In this document: positions 7,268 through 10,042 of the stretch, one piece after another
Numbering within the stretch: the first letter of the stretch is position 1
How the letters are laid out: the number at the start of each line of letters is the position of its first letter
Assembly: GCA_030639165.1 (NCBI GenBank)
Contig: DAOWDF010000051.1
Span: 1 to 10,042, forward strand
Source of the DNA: Alphaproteobacteria bacterium
GTDB lineage: Bacteria; Pseudomonadota; Alphaproteobacteria; Micavibrionales; Micavibrionaceae
DNA: 10,042 nt
Direction of reading: 5' to 3'
Notes under the pieces: model-generated
The model's input: the letters and a program-made list of their open reading frames with translations, nothing else
What the model was told of the DNA's origin: nothing
Database searches by the model: none
Program-made: the position numbers and the translations under genes

Positions 7268-7999
7268 ATGTTTTCATTTAGTCAGGAAAATAAAATTAAG
7301 TTACTGCTTATGGTGGCTTTAATTTGCAATGTTATGTTCTGGTTCTCTGTTAGAGAAGTTCGGAGTAGGTGGATTAATGTTCCTCCAGCACCAGATATAA
7401 AATATGCCGATAGTTATGGGTTAGGTGATTCTAGTTTTGCTTACCGCCTCAATGGTTTAATGATACAGAATTTAGGAGATACTGGTGGTCGCTATACCTC
7501 TCTTAAGGATTATAATTATGATGCTCTAACTAAATGGTTTTATTTACAAGATTACCTTGATCCTCATTCTGATTTTGTTCCGTATTTAGCAGCTTTTTAT
7601 TTTGGAGGAGTTCAGGAGCCAGAGATGTTTCGTCCTGTGTTGGATTATTTATCTGAAGTTGGTTCTAGGCCAGAAGGTCAAAAGTGGCGATGGTTAGCGC
7701 AAGGGGTATATTTGGCTCGTTTTAAGTTGAAAGATTTAGACAAGTCTTTGGAGTTAGCTCACGTATTGGCAAATGCAGGTAATGAGAATGCCCCTAGCTG
7801 GGTGCGCAATATGCCTGCCTTCATTATGACTGCACAAGGTGAAAAGCAGGCTGCATATGCTTTATTGCTAGAGATTTTAAAAACAACGGCAGAAGATTTG
7901 CACCCTAATGAGGTTAATGCAATGAAGGCGTATATTTGTGAGCGTACTTTAAGCGTGGAGGAGGCTGCACAAAACCCTCTTTGTGATAATTTGCTTTAA
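7268..7999 (+). CDS. Membrane-anchored protein with TPR-like helices, unknown family
   Basis: A 243-residue protein with one N-terminal membrane helix (about 11-27) preceded by few charges and followed by REVRSRW. The basic residues after the helix leave the topology open, but a periplasmic body is likely given the lack of cytoplasmic motifs. The rest is helical and resembles degenerate TPRs: a GLGDSSFAYRLNGL segment (51-64), a WFYLQDYLDPHSDFVPYLAAFY segment (90-111), and A/L-rich repeats at about 138-170 and 180-205. I do not recognise it as a named gene. It follows the permease by 14 bases. From memory, proteins of this kind (a membrane helix followed by LDP-containing TPR helices) sit beside ABC exporter genes in T4P loci of other proteobacteria, so it could be the PilG-like third part of a PilGHI-type system. 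That link is inference. Confidence 0.75.
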   Translation: MFSFSQENKIKLLLMVALICNVMFWFSVREVRSRWINVPPAPDIKYADSYGLGDSSFAYRLNGLMIQNLGDTGGRYTSLKDYNYDALTKWFYLQDYLDPHSDFVPYLAAFYFGGVQEPEMFRPVLDYLSEVGSRPEGQKWRWLAQGVYLARFKLKDLDKSLELAHVLANAGNENAPSWVRNMPAFIMTAQGEKQAAYALLLEILKTTAEDLHPNEVNAMKAYICERTLSVEEAAQNPLCDNLL

Positions 8000-8032
8000 G
8001 GGCTATAAATTTATGAGGACATACCATACCTA

Positions 8033-9100
8033 ATGGATCAAATTATTTTTACAATTCCAGAAGTTATTGCATTGATAGGGGTTTTTCAGTGTGTATATGT
8101 GCTGGTATATGTAACTTTCCGTGCAGGTGATTTTGTGCGTGTTATTTTGCCTGTATTATATTTCTTTGTTCTGGGGATCGCATTTTTTATAGATTTAGCG
8201 CGAGGTTATATATCTGAAATTACACAATATTACGAAGTTATAAGCTGGGCAAGTTGGAGCCTAGGAACGCCGCTTAGTGTATTATTGATAGTGCAAATGT
8301 CACATATAACCAAGCTGCCGTCTCTATTAAACTGGGTTATTCTTTTAGTCGTACCGTTTGCGTTAGCTTTTGCTATCATTGTATCACGTTATGTCAGCCC
8401 GTCATGCCAACTTGATATTACTTGCCCTGAATTATTTGATTGGCTACAGGTTTTTGGTTTGATTGCTGGCGCGGTTAGCCTATTGGCAATATGGGGGCAT
8501 AGGAGTTTGTTCTCGGATATAATTAAGCAAAAGGCTGGTAAGGATAGGTATTGGTTAGTTTTATCTTTGATTATTGTGAATATAGCATTTTTGGCACTTG
8601 GTGCATTTGGTACAGGTAGCAAAGAAGTTGGTTTACATCTTCCTCTAATTAGAGGGTTGTTAGGGCTGTCTTTTGTGTATCTAGTCTCAACTAGTTTATT
8701 TCGTATATATCCGCAAGCCTTGCTTGTTGCATATAAGGGCAATAACCAAGATGTTTTAAGTAATAGTGACATTAAGTTGGTTGAAAAAATTAACAATTTA
8801 CTTGATCTGGATAAGATTTACCATGAGCCAACATATTCTAGATCAGATTTAGCGCGTGAATTGGAATGCGGTGAGGCTACTATATCTCGCATTATTAATA
8901 TTAATTTCAAGAAATCATTTACCCAGCTTTTGAATGAGCGCAGGATTGAATATTCTAAGATTTTACTTCTTGATACAGATGCTAGCATAAAAATTATTTC
9001 TCAAGATGTCGGTTTTAACTCTTTGGCATCCTTTAATAGGGTTTTTAAGGAGATGGTTGGGCAAAGTCCAAGCAATTATAGATCTAATATAATTAAATAA
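8033..9100 (+). CDS. AraC-family regulator with seven-helix membrane sensor domain
   Basis: A 355-residue protein. The first 225 residues are a membrane domain with about seven hydrophobic helices (roughly 8-28, 35-54, 70-88, 99-118, 136-154, 173-192, 204-222). The remainder is a classic AraC/XylS DNA-binding domain: helix-turn-helix 1 around 268-289 (SRSDLARELECGEATISRII) and helix-turn-helix 2 around 317-338, closing with FNRVFKEMVGQSPSNYR. An odd number of helices with a cytoplasmic C-terminus places the N-terminus outside. The basic loop 155-172 is then inside, in line with the positive-inside rule, and the C125/C131 loop (119-135) is periplasmic. The ATG at 8033 has a GAGGA 13 bases upstream (8015-8019), rather far. 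Position between the ABC genes and the pilin gene suggests it senses something at the envelope and controls the pilin or the locus; its ligand is unknown. Confidence 0.88.
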   Translation: MDQIIFTIPEVIALIGVFQCVYVLVYVTFRAGDFVRVILPVLYFFVLGIAFFIDLARGYISEITQYYEVISWASWSLGTPLSVLLIVQMSHITKLPSLLNWVILLVVPFALAFAIIVSRYVSPSCQLDITCPELFDWLQVFGLIAGAVSLLAIWGHRSLFSDIIKQKAGKDRYWLVLSLIIVNIAFLALGAFGTGSKEVGLHLPLIRGLLGLSFVYLVSTSLFRIYPQALLVAYKGNNQDVLSNSDIKLVEKINNLLDLDKIYHEPTYSRSDLARELECGEATISRIININFKKSFTQLLNERRIEYSKILLLDTDASIKIISQDVGFNSLASFNRVFKEMVGQSPSNYRSNIIK

Positions 9101-9137
9101 TTTCTTATATTTTTGTTCAATTCATGCTCATGTGCAG

Positions 9138-9185
9138 GTTATATGGGTCTAATGTGCCCATATGACTTATCATTTTGTTTTATTG
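9138..9185 (+). terminator. Rho-independent terminator after the AraC-type gene
   Basis: A ten-pair stem, 9138-9147 with 9157-9166 (core ATATGGG/CCCATAT, one G-U pair toward the base), encloses a nine-base loop. A T-rich tail (9167-9181 and beyond) follows. It lies 38 bases after the stop at 9100 and would separate the upstream genes from the pilin transcript. Confidence 0.75.
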
Positions 9186-9232
9186 AGGAGTTAAGCCCTA
9201 AAATTTAAAGTTTTTTTAATCAAAATAACGCA

Positions 9233-9261
9233 TTCTGAGTAGATAGGGGCTATTATAGAAT
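9233..9261 (+). promoter_or_regulatory. Candidate promoter of the pilin gene
   Basis: A weak -35 (TTCTGA, 9233-9238) and a good -10 (TAGAAT, 9256-9261) are spaced by 17 bases. Just upstream, 9208-9228 is A/T-tract rich and could act as an UP element. It lies after the terminator and about 100 bases before the pilin ATG. No sigma-54 type -24/-12 pair was found. The assignment is tentative because the -35 matches consensus at only three positions. Confidence 0.35.
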
Positions 9262-9285
9262 GTGAAAGACGTGTATGATTCTTTC

Positions 9286-9301
9286 TGTGCTGTCCAGCAC
9301 A
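9286..9301 (+). promoter_or_regulatory. Perfect dyad in the pilin leader
   Basis: TGTGCTG and CAGCACA (9286-9292 and 9295-9301) form a perfect inverted repeat with a two-base centre, followed by a T-rich run (9302-9315). As RNA it would make a 6-bp stem with a GUCC loop near the 5' end of the pilin leader. As DNA it could be a dimeric repressor or activator site. Either reading is speculative, but the symmetry is clear. Confidence 0.45.
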
Positions 9302-9347
9302 TTCTTTAATATTTTCAACTTAACTACAACTATTTACAAATCTTTAT

Positions 9348-9353
9348 GAGGAG
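9348..9353 (+). promoter_or_regulatory. Strong ribosome binding site of the pilin gene
   Basis: GAGGAG is placed eight bases before the ATG at 9362. It is the best ribosome site in the window, in keeping with the high expression expected of a major pilin. Confidence 0.8.
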
Positions 9354-9361
9354 AATCTACA

Positions 9362-10042
9362 ATGAATACACAATTTAATGAATCTATACGTGAGGAAAAG
9401 GGCTTTACGCTTGTTGAACTCGCGATTGTTATGGTTATTATCGGTCTTTTGATCGGTGGTATACTTAAAGGTCAGGAAATGATCGCAAATGCACAAGTGA
9501 CTGCGACAATTGCACAGATGAAAGGTCTTGATGCTGCGGCTTCTACGTTCCGTGATCAATATGACGCTTTCCCTGGTGATATGGCAAATGCCTCAACGCG
9601 TTTGATAAATTGCGCAGCTAATCCATGTAATAATGGTAATGGTGATTCTATTATCAATGTTAATGTAGGTGCGGCACCATCCCTTACTGCTGAATCTACA
9701 TTTTTCTTTAATCAGATGAAGGCAGCTGATTTGATTAGTGGATTTGACGGTTCTGCAACCCTTGCATTTGGGCAAGCTTTACCATCTGCATCAATAGGTG
9801 GTGGTTATACTGTTGGTCATACTGCTACTGGCTTGACTGGTTTTGCGGGTTTGCGCTCTGGTGCTTACATTGTTTTAACTGGCCAGCCAGCAGTTATAGC
9901 TTCTGGTAATGGTATGCCTAACCCTTCACAGTCAGCACGTATTGACCGTAAGATGGATGATGGTCAACCTACAACGGGTAGTGTACAATTAGATATTTTA
10001 AATGTTGGTTGTGTCACAGGTACTGTTTATAATGAAATTAAT
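9362..10042 (+). CDS. Type IV prepilin (major pilin or pilin-like), 3' end outside window
   Basis: An open frame of 227 codons running off the right edge. The 14-residue leader MNTQFNESIREEKG ends in the Gly cut by prepilin peptidase. The mature protein starts F-T-L-V-E with the conserved Glu5 (residue 19 of the precursor), followed by the hydrophobic helix ending near residue 35. The helix continues through LKGQEMIANAQV to about 65, then a FRDQYDAFPGDM turn leads into the globular head. The head carries C84-x4-C89, an Asn/Gly-rich NNGNGD loop, and a third Cys at 217. The start is supported by the strong GAGGAG site. The long globular region (beyond 210 mature residues already) is larger than a typical PilA. 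Its own terminator-separated leader suggests independent control. Whether it is the major fibre subunit or a minor pilin cannot be settled, though the strong ribosome site leans to major. Confidence 0.92.
   Translation, partial: MNTQFNESIREEKGFTLVELAIVMVIIGLLIGGILKGQEMIANAQVTATIAQMKGLDAAASTFRDQYDAFPGDMANASTRLINCAANPCNNGNGDSIINVNVGAAPSLTAESTFFFNQMKAADLISGFDGSATLAFGQALPSASIGGGYTVGHTATGLTGFAGLRSGAYIVLTGQPAVIASGNGMPNPSQSARIDRKMDDGQPTTGSVQLDILNVGCVTGTVYNEIN

Noticed and set aside
9101..9361. Sigma-54 promoter for the pilin gene
   Set aside because: Searched because many pilA genes use sigma-54, but no GG-N10-GC pair in TGGCAC/TTGC context was found.
9344..9775. Two minus-strand open frames opposite the pilin gene
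   Set aside because: The plus-strand frame encodes an unmistakable prepilin; the reverse frames have no ribosome site or protein-like features.

Overview
The window is a type IV pilus (T4P) gene region from an AT-rich Gram-negative bacterium. An outer-membrane secretin, a lipoprotein signal peptide and a pair of PilT/PilU retraction ATPases show the Gram-negative cell plan. The frequent TTG start codons, AT-rich codons and the style of the pilin N-terminus (a GFTLVEL core followed by LKGQEMIANAQ) would suit an AT-rich alphaproteobacterium. That placement is an impression from memory, not a demonstrated one. All genes are on the + strand and tightly spaced.

Layout. 1-327 is the C-terminal half of an ABC-transporter ATPase, cut by the window edge. 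409-1275 is a secreted TPR protein. 1291-2079 is the prepilin peptidase (PilD family). 2177-3325 and 3322-4461 are tandem, overlapping PilT and PilU retraction ATPases. After a 161-base gap, 4623-6470 is a lipoprotein secretin that resembles MshL more than PilQ. 6495-7253 is a six-helix ABC-2-type permease, 7268-7999 a membrane-anchored protein of unknown family with TPR-like helices, and 8033-9100 an AraC-family regulator with a seven-helix membrane domain. That run ends in a good intrinsic terminator (9138-9185). A separate leader with a possible promoter and a compact dyad precedes a strong ribosome site and a type IV prepilin gene (9362 onward), which runs off the right edge.

How they fit. 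The peptidase would process the prepilin, the secretin would let the fibre through the outer membrane, PilT/PilU would retract it, and the TPR protein may help assembly or secretin function. The extension ATPase (PilB/MshE), platform protein (PilC/MshG) and alignment proteins (PilM/N/O/P or MshI/J/K) are not in the window and may lie in the flanks. The main oddities are an ABC exporter split across the locus (ATPase at the left edge, permease about 6.2 kb downstream), reminiscent of the Myxococcus xanthus PilGHI transporter needed for T4P assembly, and a membrane-embedded AraC-type regulator directly upstream of the pilin gene. No RNA genes, insertion sequences, CRISPR arrays or prophage genes were seen.
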